Positions 52,373 to 64,000 of a stretch of DNA of 64,000 bases are shown here, in pieces. Source of the stretch: Nemertoderma westbladi (Eukaryota; Xenacoelomorpha; Nemertodermatida; Nemertodermatidae); NCBI GenBank assembly GCA_032718475.1, contig JAUCBJ010002961.1, forward strand, positions 1 to 64,000, read 5' to 3'. Below the pieces are notes generated by a model that worked only from the letters and a program-made list of their open reading frames with translations, had not been told where the DNA came from and made no database searches. Each line of letters starts with the position of its first letter. The stretch's first letter is position 1. A program made the position numbers and the translations under genes.

Positions 52373-52574
52373 AAAATTAAAAAAAAAGAAAAATTAAAAT
52401 TAACGGGCCCGAACCGAGACCCAACGGGCCGGGCCGGGCCTGAAAAACCGGCCCGTGTCCATCTCTGTGGGGGTGGATGAGGGCGGTTTACGTGAAATAT
52501 AAGGGGAATCTGCCGTGGTAATACTGGTACAATATAATATATTAAAAGGAAGGCGGACAAAAACCCCCAGGACA

Positions 52575-52612
<38 letters not shown>

Positions 52613-53329
52613 CAAAACCCCTACTTATTTGGAAAATGGACAAAATCCCCCTTTTTACTCTTGGTTGTCAGTCATATTTCTTACAATTCGGCAACAGGCC
52701 CATATATCAATGTATATTTAATGTTTCTAAACATTGGATAAAACCCCAATATGTTCGTAGCGATTAATGTTACATAATATGAGGAATATGAGCTATTCAA
52801 AATTCTGCTTTGTTAGTTCGAATTAAGTTCATAATTACCAAACAATTGTGAAATAAAGTCAATTAATCTAGGTTGCCAGTATTACCACTGCCATTTACAT
52901 ATCTGCCAACAAAGACCATTAACATCCATGCGTGGGTGAAATCACTCATATCATTAGAATTCCTGCAGATCGTTAACATTTACGAGGGATTTGATGACCT
53001 CATAGAAGCAGCACCAGCTGCTGAGACTGATATCTTAGTTTAAGAAAAACTACATCGGTCGCCCACTACTTAATGGAACACGAACGCAACCACGGTTTCC
53101 AACATGTACGTGGAATGATTCCAACGCACCGAACTGTAGAAGATCGACCCCGTAATAACAACTCAGCTGACGGCTGACGGAGCTCATGTTCAACTGGACA
53201 ACAATGTATATTTTGTTCACCCGAATCTTTGGCGACTCATCGAGGCTCTCCAACGCGAAGATGCGGGTCACACAGACGCAGGTGACGCATCTACAACGCG
53301 GGGACGATCCGCCACTGCGCCTTCGATCA
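52373..53329. other. Spacer with 32-bp poly-C tract
   Basis: C run at 52578-52609, GC-rich block 52400-52460. Short frames are low-complexity. No gene seen. Confidence 0.45.
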
Positions 53330-54250
53330 ATATGTCCTTAGATCATCATAATGATGATGGGGTGATGATAATTCCACCTACTGGCTCCAGTAGTCGAGGA
53401 AATCCTGCCAAGTACCTAACTGATCTAGACTTTGTTGATGACTTAGGAGTACTCTCAGAATCACTAGAGGGAGCCCAACGGCTCCTCAGCTCATTAGAAC
53501 ATGCTGCTTCTAGTGTTGGTCTTTTTATTAACTCCAGAAAGACCAACATTTTGACAGTTAACTTTGAAAGTTCTCAGCAAGTCTCTGATCGGATGAGCAT
53601 AAGCTCAAAGGATGGTATGCTTGAGCATATAGACGACTTCTGTTACCTGGGATCATGGATCCGGAAGTCAGGTGAGGACCTTCGAATACGTAAGGGAAAG
53701 GCATGGGCAGCCTTGAATAGGCTTTCCAGGATTTGGAAGTCACCGAGAATTAATCGGAAACTTAAGGTCCGATTATTTAGAGCAGCATTAGTTCCAGTAC
53801 TCCTCTATGGGAGTCCATGCTGGGCTCTAACTGCTGAGGACACCAAATCTCTGGATGTCACATTCACAATAATGCTACGCCGGGTTCATTGTGTCAAGTA
53901 CAATGCACACGTTTCCAACCAGACACTATATAACATTGGAGGTGTCTCATTGGTTCCCCCAAGCTTGACACTAGAACAAAATCGCCTCCGCTTTGCAGGA
54001 CATTGCTTTCGCCGTGAGGACCAGCCAGTGCATAATCTTGTACTTTGGCAGCCTCATGGAGTGAATAAGCATGGTGGACAGACAGCCCATGACTTTCTTG
54101 AGACGCATCTTAAAGGACACTGACCTTGAAGATGCCGATGATCTAGCAAATGTCATGGGTGATAGGGAGTTGTGGCGGCGCAATTTTGTCGACAAGCCGG
54201 CACAGCATTCTTAAAAATGCAGCTGCAATGCAGCATGCCGATACTAGTAG
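53330..54250 (+). pseudogene. LINE 3' half, same family, plus strand
   Basis: 263 codons (53332-54123) from SLDHHNDDG to the C-terminus. The catalytic box is FVDD (LDFVDDLGVLSE) rather than FADD. GHCFRREDQPVHNL is present. A frame break near 54095 (extra AGAC) is followed by the last residues in another frame, and the tail CAGCATGCCGATACTAGTAG ends the copy. The 5' truncation falls within the RT, at ATGTCCTTAGATCATC. It is opposite in orientation to the 45613-50200 cluster. Confidence 0.8.
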
Positions 54251-56104
54251 TAATTCCATCAACCGCCGGAAACGCATGTTTTCAGCCATTACCAAGTACA
54301 ATCGCAATGCTAAACTGACATATCTTCGCATAAATAATTGGTCATAATAGTAATGTTGTTGAGAGTGGATCAGCACAACAGTCCCCCGAGTAATTACACT
54401 TTTTTATTACAGTAACTGAACTATAGTCAATTTTATTGGATTTCATTGGTGTATTTGAAATTATTTATGTATTTATTATTGCAGAATCTAAGTTGTTTGT
54501 ATATTTACACTTTATTGCGGTGTTTTGCATAAGCGTTCGGGAACCATTTCCACTGTAGTGCAAAGGTCAAATTTTCGACCCTTTGTCAATTCCCCCGCCC
54601 CCCAACAACAAAAAATTGCAAATTTCAAAAATTGTTCAAAAATCTTCGGACAGTGCGTTATTGTCGCATGAGGCCAACCGTTTATCTACTCAAGACATAG
54701 TGCAATTTCTATTACTTTATTTCTTATTTAGCGGTTTATTTTATTGTAGATAATTGAACAGTGGCGTATGAGGGTACAATGAATACACATAAAAATGACG
54801 TTGAACAACGAACAAAGGTATGGTATACATGAAAGAAAATAATATACTATATATGAAGGAGGGGGAGGAGGGTATAGGAAGGCATTCGAATTGGAGAGGA
54901 AATTGTGAATGTTAATATAGTTCCTAATGGGAATATTGCTTATATAAGTGAATGGAATGTGCATAACATAGAATATAAGGCGAGCGTGGTTTTTTTTTTT
55001 AAAGACGTTGATAAAGAAATTTAAATCCACGTTTTTAAAACAATAATAATTTTGATGAAAGTAATGGGGAAGTGATCGAGAGGTATCTGTCCGGGATCCA
55101 TTTAATTGCTATCTTTTATCTGAACGTTAAATAATGTAGCTTAATTGTGGTATTTATTAGTTATGTTAACCTCAATTTAACACACAATGTTTTGTTTGCT
55201 GAGTAAATATTTGCTCACCAACCGAACATTCGTACAGTACCGTATTGTTGAAATGTACCATACCTGATATGCCTATACTATACTACAGTACTTGCTATTA
55301 ATTGGTAGAAATATCAAATTATTATTATTTATGAAAATATGTATTATTTTTTTCATTTCATCTTGTACCATATCTGGTGAGCATTGCTGTATTACATAGG
55401 CCTTGCCTATCCTACAGTATTGGATAGGCAGTGTACTGAACTGACTTTGCAAGAATAATCAAAGTCGAAGTCCTTTAAGAGCTTTAAGAATTTTCCTCTA
55501 CTTAATTATGTCTACGATTGGAGCACGGGAGATATAATTTTGATATACGGACTCAGACAAAATCTGAAAACGACTTATGGCTTACCATTGGAGCTTTGGC
55601 TAAGGCGATCCTTGTATCCGAGAGGGTACTTTTCGAGAGATAACTGTAGGTTTGTATTTACAGTAATAATAAGTACAGAATATAGGTTTACATTTGGTAT
55701 TATCCTGTTAGGGGGCCTCCAAAACAAAGCAGGTTAGTAAAGGAGCAGGTTACGGAGGCGAGTTGTAAGCCCGTTGAAGCGAGTTGAGAACCAAAACAAT
55801 AAACGTGAGTTAGGTATGTTGTAAAATAGAAAACCAAATTTAAAACCAAACTTAATTGAGAATCAACAGTGAGATGTTAAGTATAGACCTACCGGAACTC
55901 TGAAACGGCTGGAGGTCCCCAAACAGGATAGAGCCTTACATTTACATAATTATACATAATTAATTTAATACATAATTAAATAATTTGTATTTACATTTGT
56001 TGTATACATTTAAATTAGGGTAATAAAATGTGGTAAAATAGGTAATAATGTAACATACTGTAGACCTACGTCATACATGCAGTACTTGTACATATTAAAG
56101 TAAA
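54251..56104. other. AT-rich spacer without genes
   Basis: Frames at 54728-55030 (-) and 55540-55737 (+) show no domain. Confidence 0.4.
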
Positions 56105-56345
56105 TAATTTAATACTTCACGCCGCCTCCGCTTTGCAGCTCTTTGCTTTCGCCGTGAGGACGAAAGCAATGTGTACAATTATGTTGTGCATATTGTTTGT
56201 GCACATTCTGGGCACAGTTTTGTGCTCTAGCAGCCCCATGGAGAAAATAAACATGGTGGACAGCCCTTGACCTTCTTAAAGGGCACTGGACTTGAAGATG
56301 CGATAACCTCGCGAAAGTTAAGGCAGTTGAAGGCGCAATTTTTTT
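56105..56345 (+). pseudogene. Decayed LINE C-terminal fragment
   Basis: CGCCTCCGCTTTGCAG, CTTTCGCCGTGAGGAC, AAACATGGTGGACAGCCC and CTTGAAGATGCG follow the C-terminal block of the 45613-50200 family, with indels. Confidence 0.6.
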
Positions 56346-56939
56346 GTTAAGACACGGAAGAGTAAAAGCTACAGAGTTAGCGGCACATTTAGTAGAGGAG
56401 AAACATGTCCCGTATGGTAGGCTACTCGTGAGTTTACATATACCGAATTTAGGACATTGAGCAATAAACAAACTGGTTTTAGTTGAGGTAGACAACTATA
56501 GCGCGGGAAAAATTAATAAAATCCAATTTAATGATTGACGATGTGAGAATGGTGTGTGTGGGGGGGGGGGGGGGGGGGTTTGTGAATTATAATGTGTGCT
56601 GTACGTTGTGGTTATACTGTGCCGGGTAGATGCGATCTACAGTTGAAATATATTTCTTATTAATACTTACCTACCGACGTGCAAGGGTAAACATATGACG
56701 CGTACATAGTAACGCGTACACTTTAAAACACAATGATCTGTGAGAAAACTACAGTATGTAAAAAATATGTAATTAAAATAAATAGAATCAGTACGTATAT
56801 ATAATGAAATAGGTGTATTACATTAATTTCATACTCTCGAAGTGAAGATTTACATAGAACTACATAAAACTAGATACAAGGATATATACAGTAAAGACAT
56901 GGTATTGCCTGATAACTTTGAGGTGGTACATCATGTATC
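56346..56939. other. Spacer with poly-G tract
   Basis: G run at 56560-56578 after a short GT repeat. No gene. Confidence 0.4.
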
Positions 56940-57610
56940 TGAGTAGATGGCGTGCCCCCCGAGGTCTTTAAAATTCCTGAGTGTTTGGTGCTCATTCACC
57001 CCATTATTGTGGACATGTATAGCACAAAGATATTTTTCGCGGAATCTCGTTGATCTCAATTGCTGCAAAGCTATACAATAGAATTATATTAAATCAGGGA
57101 TCATGTTGAGAGACTGTTATGTGGTAACCAAAATGTGTTCCGTAAAGGTCGTGGAACCATGGAGCCTATTTTGGCACTTTGATTATTTGATGATATAATG
57201 ATATTCGAAGAGCTATCAACAAAGAAAGACAGACATCTGGCTATTATCTTTGTTGGCTTCTTTAAGGCCTTCGACTCACGATCAGTCTCCCGACCACGTA
57301 TGTTCAGCATACTTGCAGAATATGGGATTCCTGAGGAAATTATTGCAGCTAACAGATCACTACGATGGTTCCACCCCATTTGTGTCTACTGGTGATGGTG
57401 ACACATTTCCATGCGAAGTCTTATGGAGAGTCCTTCAGGGTGACACACTTGCACCATTTTTATTCACAATTTTGGTTGAATATGTTCCACGCATGTCCTT
57501 AGGCCATCTTCTATATAACCTTGGAGGTGTTTCATTAGTATACCATAGCTTGACACGTAATATATATAATGCAGCTGCAATGCAGCATGCCGAAAGCAAT
57601 AGTAGTGTAC
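56940..57610 (+). pseudogene. Decayed LINE RT with internal deletion
   Basis: Reads in pieces: VFKIPECL, PIIVDMY, FRKGRGTMEPILAL, IIFVGFFKAFDS, GIPEEIIAA, then QGDTLAPFLFTILVEY, then jumps to LLYNLGGVSL and the 3' end AAAMQHAE. Most of the thumb and C-terminus is deleted. Several stops. Confidence 0.7.
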
Positions 57611-58051
57611 AGTCTCGGTCTATGATTCTAACTATTGAAGATTTGTTATAACAATGATATTTCCTTTATGGCATTTCAAAGTAATTTCGAAAGGGGTCGG
57701 TCCCTACAAAAATATTTGAAAAGCAACAAATAAATAAAAATGAAGGCTGAATGCAGATTATAAGTGAGTTTAAAATTGAAATGAAAGACTAAAATAATAG
57801 TAATTAAATGTGCAACCGATTTTGGCAGAATCTGACGCTGCCATAATAGGCCTAGTTAGAACTTGATAACTTTTACCGTTGGTTGAAAGAGTACCGGTAC
57901 AGTATGCCATAATTTAGTGGTTTATTTGAGTATTGCTCTATTCTTTTTAGTTTATCATTCGCCAAGCTACTTATTTATAAAATATACAGAACGTATGTAG
58001 TTTTTCATGTCACTGAATTAATTTATATCATTGTAATTAGGTGAAATTGAA
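57611..58051. other. Upstream region of the UGT-like gene
   Basis: AT-rich. TTGTAATTAG before the ATG could be a 3' splice site or simply 5' UTR. No TATA box stands out. Confidence 0.35.
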
Positions 58052-59728
58052 ATGGCATTCAGGTTCCCAGCAACACTGATTATTATATGGGGAATATACC
58101 TTCACTGGTTTTGCTTGAACGGTATAGAATCTCTGTTGATAGAGGGAGAAGATACAACAAATGAGAGTAACGATGCGCATTGTTCAAAGACGGAAACATC
58201 TAGCAAAAACTCTACTACCAAAACACATCAAATCCTCATAATCCCATCGCTCCTGGGACACTTTTGGACAACTCATGTACAACTTAGCTTGCAACTAGCT
58301 AAAGGACTGGCAGAACAACATGAATTTGTAGTCTCGATGTTGCTCAGTGATAAGGCAGCTCTTGCACAAGACAATATTCCCGAAAATATAAATATTCTAA
58401 CATTTGACTGTCCTATTGTGTATAATCCTATACAACATGGGATTATCAACTGTTTCGTAAATTTACCATATCACATATGCTCTGGATTTGGATGTTTTTA
58501 CCACGTTGTTTTCGAATATTTTGCTTTGGGAAACATTTACCAAAATAAAAGTCTAATGGGTCGCTTGAAAAGGGGTCAGTTCGATTTGGTGTTAGTAGAG
58601 CCCCACATCGGTGGCTCCATTGTGATTGCCGGCACCCTGGGTAGGAAAACTGCCGTATTTAGTGCTTTCCCTTGGGGTAGGGAATGGTACGATTATACCA
58701 GCACTAAAAGTTATTTCCCCCCGGGCCAAACGCCTTTGTCCGTATCGATGGTGAGTAAACAGTTCAAATTTTTCGATGTAATAAAGAATATGGCAGTTTA
58801 TAATTATATGGGTGGCGTGTTTTACGCAAATGCTCTCGTTTATGATATGTTTAGCCTTTGGTTTGGTGCCAACAATTCCCTTTCATTCATAGAGGTAGTT
58901 AGGAACTCAGTATTGTATCTTTGTCACACCCATAGTTTATTTGAATATAGTCATGAGCTACCGGAGAACGCTTTTAATATTGGGGGTCTGCTTACACCAA
59001 CAAACAAAGCGAACCAAATACCTGCGAATATCGTAAAGTTCTTGAACGACAATTCTGGACCGCTCTGTATCGTATCGTATACCTCAGCAAACGTAAAGAT
59101 CCCCGATGAAATTAATAACCTTATTCATCATGTTATCAATAAACTTCCATTAGTCGTTGTATCTAAATGGCATCTAAATTCAACCACGGGTAGTTTACTC
59201 ACTTTGCCATGGATTCCACAAAATGCACTCCTCTCCCTTCCCCAAACAACTGTTTTTTTAAGTCATTGTGGGTTTAACAGCATGTACGAGGCGATCTCAC
59301 ACGGGGTTCCCGTTGTTTGCATCCCACTGTTTTTCGATCATTATTTTATATGTCACCATTTAGAAGAAGTCCATGGGGTTGCTCGGTGTTTCTTTGATCT
59401 CTCCGCGGTAACTGCAGAAGATATTGTCAAGGCAGTTGTTGAAGTTTCTAATGACAAGGGAATGCATTCTCGAATGGGGGACCTTTCACGAAAACTTCTT
59501 TCACAATCGGATACACCTATTGATAGGGCTGTAAGAGCTGTGTCGAGTGTTATAAACAGTTATAACAATTCCAATCACGTAAATGAAATTCAGTTCTACG
59601 GTATCTATTGTAGTTTTGGACTGATAATTATTGGTTTGACGTGTATCATCACGATTTTCGTTCCAATACTTCTCATTAGGTTCACCTTTAAATTATTTCT
59701 TAAGGTGGTCCGGCCCCAAGATATTTAA
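58052..59728 (+). CDS. UDP-glucuronosyltransferase-like protein (UGT family), intact single exon
   Basis: 558 codons. ATG in a good context (GAAATGG). Residues about 5-24 are a hydrophobic signal/ER-targeting segment. GHFW with H70 fits the catalytic His of UGT N-terminal domains. FDLVLVEP corresponds to the donor-side FD.V..D block. The UDP-sugar-binding signature runs from LPW (385-387) and Q390 through FLSHCGFNSMYEAI (H405, C406, G407) to HGVPVVCIPLFFDH near 430; the usual final DQ is DH, which may change sugar preference. A C-terminal transmembrane helix (about 525-548) and a short basic tail place the enzyme in the ER membrane facing the lumen, as usual. The reaction is expected to be transfer of a sugar from a UDP-sugar to small lipophilic acceptors; the acceptor cannot be told. 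Lack of introns is notable for an animal UGT and could reflect retroposition. It is the only intact host gene here. Confidence 0.88.
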   Translation: MAFRFPATLIIIWGIYLHWFCLNGIESLLIEGEDTTNESNDAHCSKTETSSKNSTTKTHQILIIPSLLGHFWTTHVQLSLQLAKGLAEQHEFVVSMLLSDKAALAQDNIPENINILTFDCPIVYNPIQHGIINCFVNLPYHICSGFGCFYHVVFEYFALGNIYQNKSLMGRLKRGQFDLVLVEPHIGGSIVIAGTLGRKTAVFSAFPWGREWYDYTSTKSYFPPGQTPLSVSMVSKQFKFFDVIKNMAVYNYMGGVFYANALVYDMFSLWFGANNSLSFIEVVRNSVLYLCHTHSLFEYSHELPENAFNIGGLLTPTNKANQIPANIVKFLNDNSGPLCIVSYTSANVKIPDEINNLIHHVINKLPLVVVSKWHLNSTTGSLLTLPWIPQNALLSLPQTTVFLSHCGFNSMYEAISHGVPVVCIPLFFDHYFICHHLEEVHGVARCFFDLSAVTAEDIVKAVVEVSNDKGMHSRMGDLSRKLLSQSDTPIDRAVRAVSSVINSYNNSNHVNEIQFYGIYCSFGLIIIGLTCIITIFVPILLIRFTFKLFLKVVRPQDI

Positions 59729-59731
59729 AGA

Positions 59732-59737
59732 AATAAA
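59732..59737 (+). terminator. Poly(A) signal of the UGT-like gene
   Basis: AATAAA begins three bases after the TAA stop (59726-59728), giving a very short 3' UTR if used. Confidence 0.5.
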
Positions 59738-60009
59738 CTGGACTAGTTTGAAATAGCGTAATATATGAATAATTATTTTATGATAACAAGGTGCCCTGAT
59801 TGCCGATAAGGAGTAACAATAATTAAATATGATAATTGTTTATTTTTCAATAGGTTACAGACACGTATGTACAGTAACACACGATTGCAATATAATTGCA
59901 CGGGATGAAATTTGAAATCATATTGCAGGACCTTCACCGCAGTAGCTGTCGCTAGAAAGCTGATGAAGGTATCGTCCCGTCTGTTAATGTAAATTAAGTC
60001 AGACGTGTC
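59738..60009. other. Spacer
   Basis: AT-rich; nothing recognised. Confidence 0.4.
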
Positions 60010-61420
60010 GAATTCAATAATAACATCTTGACAGTTTCCACGGGAGCAATTAATTACAAATGCCTGTCACAATGCCTGTCACAAGTCGCCCTAAACAATA
60101 TAGTTAAACAATTACAATTTGGGTTTCAAAGTGGGTCTAGCACAGTAATGTGCACATGGACAGCCACTGAATTAATCAATTATTATGATAGACAGAGTAC
60201 TCCAGTGTTTGGATGTCTTTTAGATTTCACCAAGGCATTTCGACTTGGTGGAATGGAAGAGACTTTTCCTTGAACTGATAGAAAAGGGTTTTTTTGTGCT
60301 ATATCTAAGATGCCTTTTGTATATATATATTGTAATCAAACATGTAGTGTATGTTGGAATAACGTCTCTTCCAATAAATTTTCGGTACGTAATGGGGTCA
60401 GACAAGGGTCAGTAATGTCGCCAATTTTATTTTGTATAGTGCTTAACATATTATTAGTAAAACTGAGGTCATCTAGGGTTGGATGTTTATTAGGGTCTAT
60501 ATATTTTGGTTGTCTCGCTTATGCGGAGGATATGTTACTACTTTGTCCGAGTATTATTGGGTTGCAATACATGGTTGATAAATGTGCCAATTTTTGTAAT
60601 GAATTTAATCTTAAAGTAAGTACCAATATTGATCCTTCTAAGTGCAAATCTAAATGCGTTGCTGTTAACATGAAACGAGCATTGCCTACTTGTACAGTAA
60701 TATAGTTGTGGATGGCGTCTCACTGCCCTGGGTCGAGGAAGCAGTGCATTTAGGTATTGTTTTGGATAATAAGTGCAACCTATTAAAGGATATTCAGCGT
60801 AAAAGGGGTGCTTTTTTGGGAAAACTATCTCGTTTAAGGCAGGAATTTCATTTTGCAAGACCGGAAGTTTTAACTAAGATACAAAAATTGTATAATACCA
60901 GTTTCTACGGTAGTGCTTGTTGGGATCTGTGGTCCGTGAATTGTAATATGATTTTTACGGCCTGGAATAATAATGTACGATATATTTTTGGATTACCAAA
61001 CATTTCGCATAGATTTATAATTGAGCGGTTGGTTGATTTTGCACCCCAGGGGTTATGCTTTGTAAAAGGTTTGTTAATTTTACTAGTAGTGTTATGAATT
61101 CTTCTATATTGTGTGTTCGTTTCTTGGCTAATTTCGTACATAATGATTGTCGGACTAGGACTGGGTTAAAGTTATGGCGAATTGCCAATGAATGCAATAT
61201 TTTTGATATTAATAACTTAAATATAAAGTTTCAATCAATACGTTACGGTGTTGACTCACCACCTAATTCTAATTGGAGGATAGCTATGTGCAGGGAATTA
61301 TTATCAGGGGTCTTAAAGTTTGGGCCAGAAATAAATGGGTTTAGTTGGACTGAAATTCAGGATATTTTAATATACGTATCTAGTGGACACATGATTTTAT
61401 GTCTGATTGTTAATGTTTAA
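60010..61420 (+). pseudogene. LINE RT and C-terminal region, third family
   Basis: In pieces across frames 60028-60273, 60310-60705, 60690-61097 and 61055-61420: LQFGFQSGSSTVMCTWTATE, LLDFTKAF, NGVRQGSVMSPILFCIVLN, LAYAEDMLLL (YAED where YADD is expected), then VHLGIVLDNKCN, KIQKLYNTSFYGSACWDL and a C-terminal region with SIRYGVDSPPNSNWRIAMC. Frame changes lie near 60270, 60700 and 61070. The family differs from the 45613-50200 LINE. The endonuclease is absent, so it is 5'-truncated. Confidence 0.75.
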
Positions 61421-64000
61421 TTATCTATTTACTTTTTTTGTGCTTGTGCTCTACTAATTCAACATTTGTATTTGCTGTCGTATCTTACCGGTCTTAAGTA
61501 TTCTGTTCCTATGTGAACGATAATAATAATAGCTTAGGCGCCTTGGCCTCTGTCCCAATAAATCATTGTAATACGTTTTAAACATAAATAGTATTTTATA
61601 ACCGCTTCACTAATACTCTGTAAAGTAATGGATGTTACAAAATAGTAAGTAATAAGGAAGCAGGACAATTCGGTCCCATTTATTGAGTATTTTGCCCGGT
61701 CCGAATTGTCCGGGACCGAATAGTCCTACATCCATAATAATACCAACGCTTGATAATTGATAATCAGTATAATTACAGTATTTAAATCTTATCTAACTGT
61801 ATTTGTATTATTTATATAATATTACTACAAAAAACGAGGAACGAACAGAATAAAGAGGTCATACATCTCAAAAAAAAAGGTAGAAAGAAAGTCTCGTCAC
61901 TCAATCTGACAGCCCTCCAAGCCCAAAAAAATCGATGAAAAAAAAAAAGGAAAAAAGGAACTTATATTTTCAAAAAAAATGGAAAAAAAAGGATCGGATA
62001 CGGTTCAAAAAAAGGGAAATACTGAATTGATATTATCTATAAAACAGGATAGTAAACATTATATTTCATTAACCTTATATACTAAGAAACGTCACTGTTT
62101 TAAATGACAGGAAGAGATCAAAGTAAGTTAAATAGTAGAAACACAGAAAGAGAACATCGGCAATGGCAATATAATTATTATAAATCAACATATCAATGAA
62201 ATAAGAACAGTTGAAAAACAATTACGAAATGTTCACCTTTTTTGCCTAGTTATCAGAGATAGTTGAGTTCGGCCGATTGATGGTCATTGATAGAGGTTTA
62301 TCAAACGCTAGTAAATATAACTTTAGTTTGAAAGTGATATAAAAACTTTGGAACGGATTTCCGGTCGCGGCTACATTTATATAAATAACAAAAATGCTTT
62401 TAGACGCAATCAAAATTCAACCATCTCCAGGGGAAAACGGATGCAAATAACAGCTGATTAAGAGCAAAAATGAACATGTATCCGTGTAATAGACTTTTTT
62501 TTATTGTTTTGGTTACAATAGACTGCCACTGCAACCTGTTCCTTTCCCTAAATTGAAAATCAACAATGTTAATTCTCTAAGGTGGGTTTTTGTGTCAATT
62601 ATAATATACCCCCCCCCCCCCCCCCCCCCCCTCAGAAAATAAATATATTAAAGTTCCCTCCACTGCTACATTTTTATGGTAGCTTACTGTAGCTTGTGAT
62701 TTTTGTCAAAATAAATATACTCACAATAAAAATCGGCATAATATGCCCGTCATTCTCTGTTATAACCTTGTCAATATCAACAGCAAGCTGAAGTTGATCT
62801 TCTGAACCAAAAAAAAAAAGAAAAAAATTTATGAAAATAGACAAAAACTAAGGAAAAAAGGAAACATTCTAAAAAAAAAAGGAAAAAAAGGAAAAAAAAG
62901 GGAACTGAGAGGCCTGTTCGGATTTTCTGTTACCCAGGAAATAATACCATCATTAATTTTAACAGATAATAAATAACTGTAGTACCGGTACGGACGGGCG
63001 GACGCACATTGTTACTGAATGATAATTAAATAACTGGCATGCGAAACGAAATGGGCTGGGGTTGAACTGCATAGAGAAAATACATTAATAAAGGGAACCC
63101 GTATATTATTGAAATTAGTATTTATTGCTGTATTACTGTCACAAAAGACTCGAACCAATTTCGAAAAAGACATAATTCAACTGCTTTTTATATCGAATAA
63201 ACGACCAAATACCACATTGTAAATTGTATTTAATAAAATCGTTATATTCCGAACAAAGTGAACTCAATACAAAGAGCGCGCGAAGTTAAAGCCAAAATTA
63301 GCAGTTGATAGCTTTGTTAATAGACAATTAGAAATTGACTACGTAATAGTAACTAGCTTAAGGCTTATTCTTATTAAAATTAATTAATAATAGGGCTATC
63401 GAAATACGAGTTATGCAGCACTTCAACTTACAACAAACTACCAATCTCTAAGAGTATGAGTCTGTAAGTTGAAATATTCCAATTAAATCAACAGAAATAA
63501 AAATGGCTGAAATTATATATATTTATTAACCACTATGGTGGGCCCAGGGCACATTAATTAATTACATCTTACTACTATACCCCATAATATATTAAGGATG
63601 TTGGACTTTAGTGCAATATCAGAATAATGAAGAACTGGCTGAATAGAATAGTCATTCAGTCTCACTAGCAGCACAAACACAACAGTCTAGAAACTGGAAG
63701 TCTTAATCTGGAACATTTCATTCTGGATACGTATGCAGTTTTCGGGAGATACGTTTTGTCTAGAACGCTTGATTCTCCGCGTTGCTTCCTATAGAGTTCT
63801 GTATTGTTACTCCAGATTCGAGAACAACTGGTAGAACTAATGCAAAACTGGTTAAGTCCGGAAGTCGCCTTTAAATTTACAGTTATAAGATTCCGATATT
63901 CGATGTTAAGTGATTAAAGTATCTTTTCAGTATTAATAAACAAAAAATATTCTCAATAACTTCGAGTTTATAAAATTTAGCAAAATCGCGTGGCGTACAG
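61421..64000. other. AT-rich terminal region without genes
   Basis: Contains an inverted repeat (61663-61711), A-rich stretches with GGAAAAAA interruptions (61870-62010, 62810-62905) and a 23-bp C run (62609-62631). No frame above noise. Confidence 0.45.
61663..61711. repeat. Hairpin GGACAATTCGG / CCGAATTGTCC
   Basis: 11-nt perfect arms separated by 27 nt. Confidence 0.75.

Overview
The window is a gene-poor, AT-rich stretch of an animal nuclear genome, almost certainly an invertebrate. It is packed with LTR retrotransposons (one BEL/Pao, two Ty3/gypsy), several LINE families, a piggyBac-type MITE and minisatellites. Only one clearly intact host gene is visible, an intronless UDP-glucuronosyltransferase-like gene at 58052-59728 (+). 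A second, partial secreted-protein exon lies at the left edge on the minus strand. Species cannot be settled from the sequence.

Layout. 1-626: partial secreted-protein gene (-). 770-2337: TTAA-flanked piggyBac-type MITE carrying a 162-bp repeat array. 2562-26181: a giant BEL/Pao element with 1.9-kb LTRs and a GCACA target duplication. Its gag-pol region (about 5.3-14.0 kb) has several frame breaks. A third reading frame (14685-18407) is open apart from two TGA codons; it encodes a putative DEDDy-type 3'-5' exonuclease-like domain followed by three zinc knuckles. The 3' LTR is split by a younger minus-strand gypsy element (19977-25218, TSD GTAGG, near-identical 150-bp LTRs, one in-frame TAA). 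26435-31631: decayed LINE pieces. 33111-39350: a ~2-kb dispersed repeat interrupted by a second gypsy element (33352-37653, TSD AATAC); an uninterrupted paralogue of the repeat lies at 50395-52372. 40263-40540: decayed C2H2 zinc-finger remnant. 42700-43500: inverted arrays of a CCAAT-containing minisatellite. 45613-50200: rearranged LINE cluster. 53330-57610: more LINE pieces. 58052-59728: UGT-like gene. 60010-61420: another LINE RT fragment. The rest is AT-rich sequence without recognisable genes.

The most unusual signals are these. (1) Both the BEL element and the second gypsy element have, right after the 5' LTR where a tRNA primer-binding site is expected, an exact reverse complement of a segment inside their own LTR (11 nt and 18 nt). 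Each segment sits about 30 nt downstream of a TATA-like box, which suggests Tf1-like self-primed reverse transcription. (2) The BEL element carries the extra exonuclease-like/zinc-knuckle frame. (3) A ~22-bp motif with a CTCGCGAG palindromic core occurs six times in the BEL internal region: three times in frame as GRLASL(P/S) at domain linkers, three times in non-coding DNA. (4) A tRNA-like sequence with correctly spaced A and B boxes lies inside the BEL LTR. (5) LINE copies share breakpoints at one CTTGAG hexamer.
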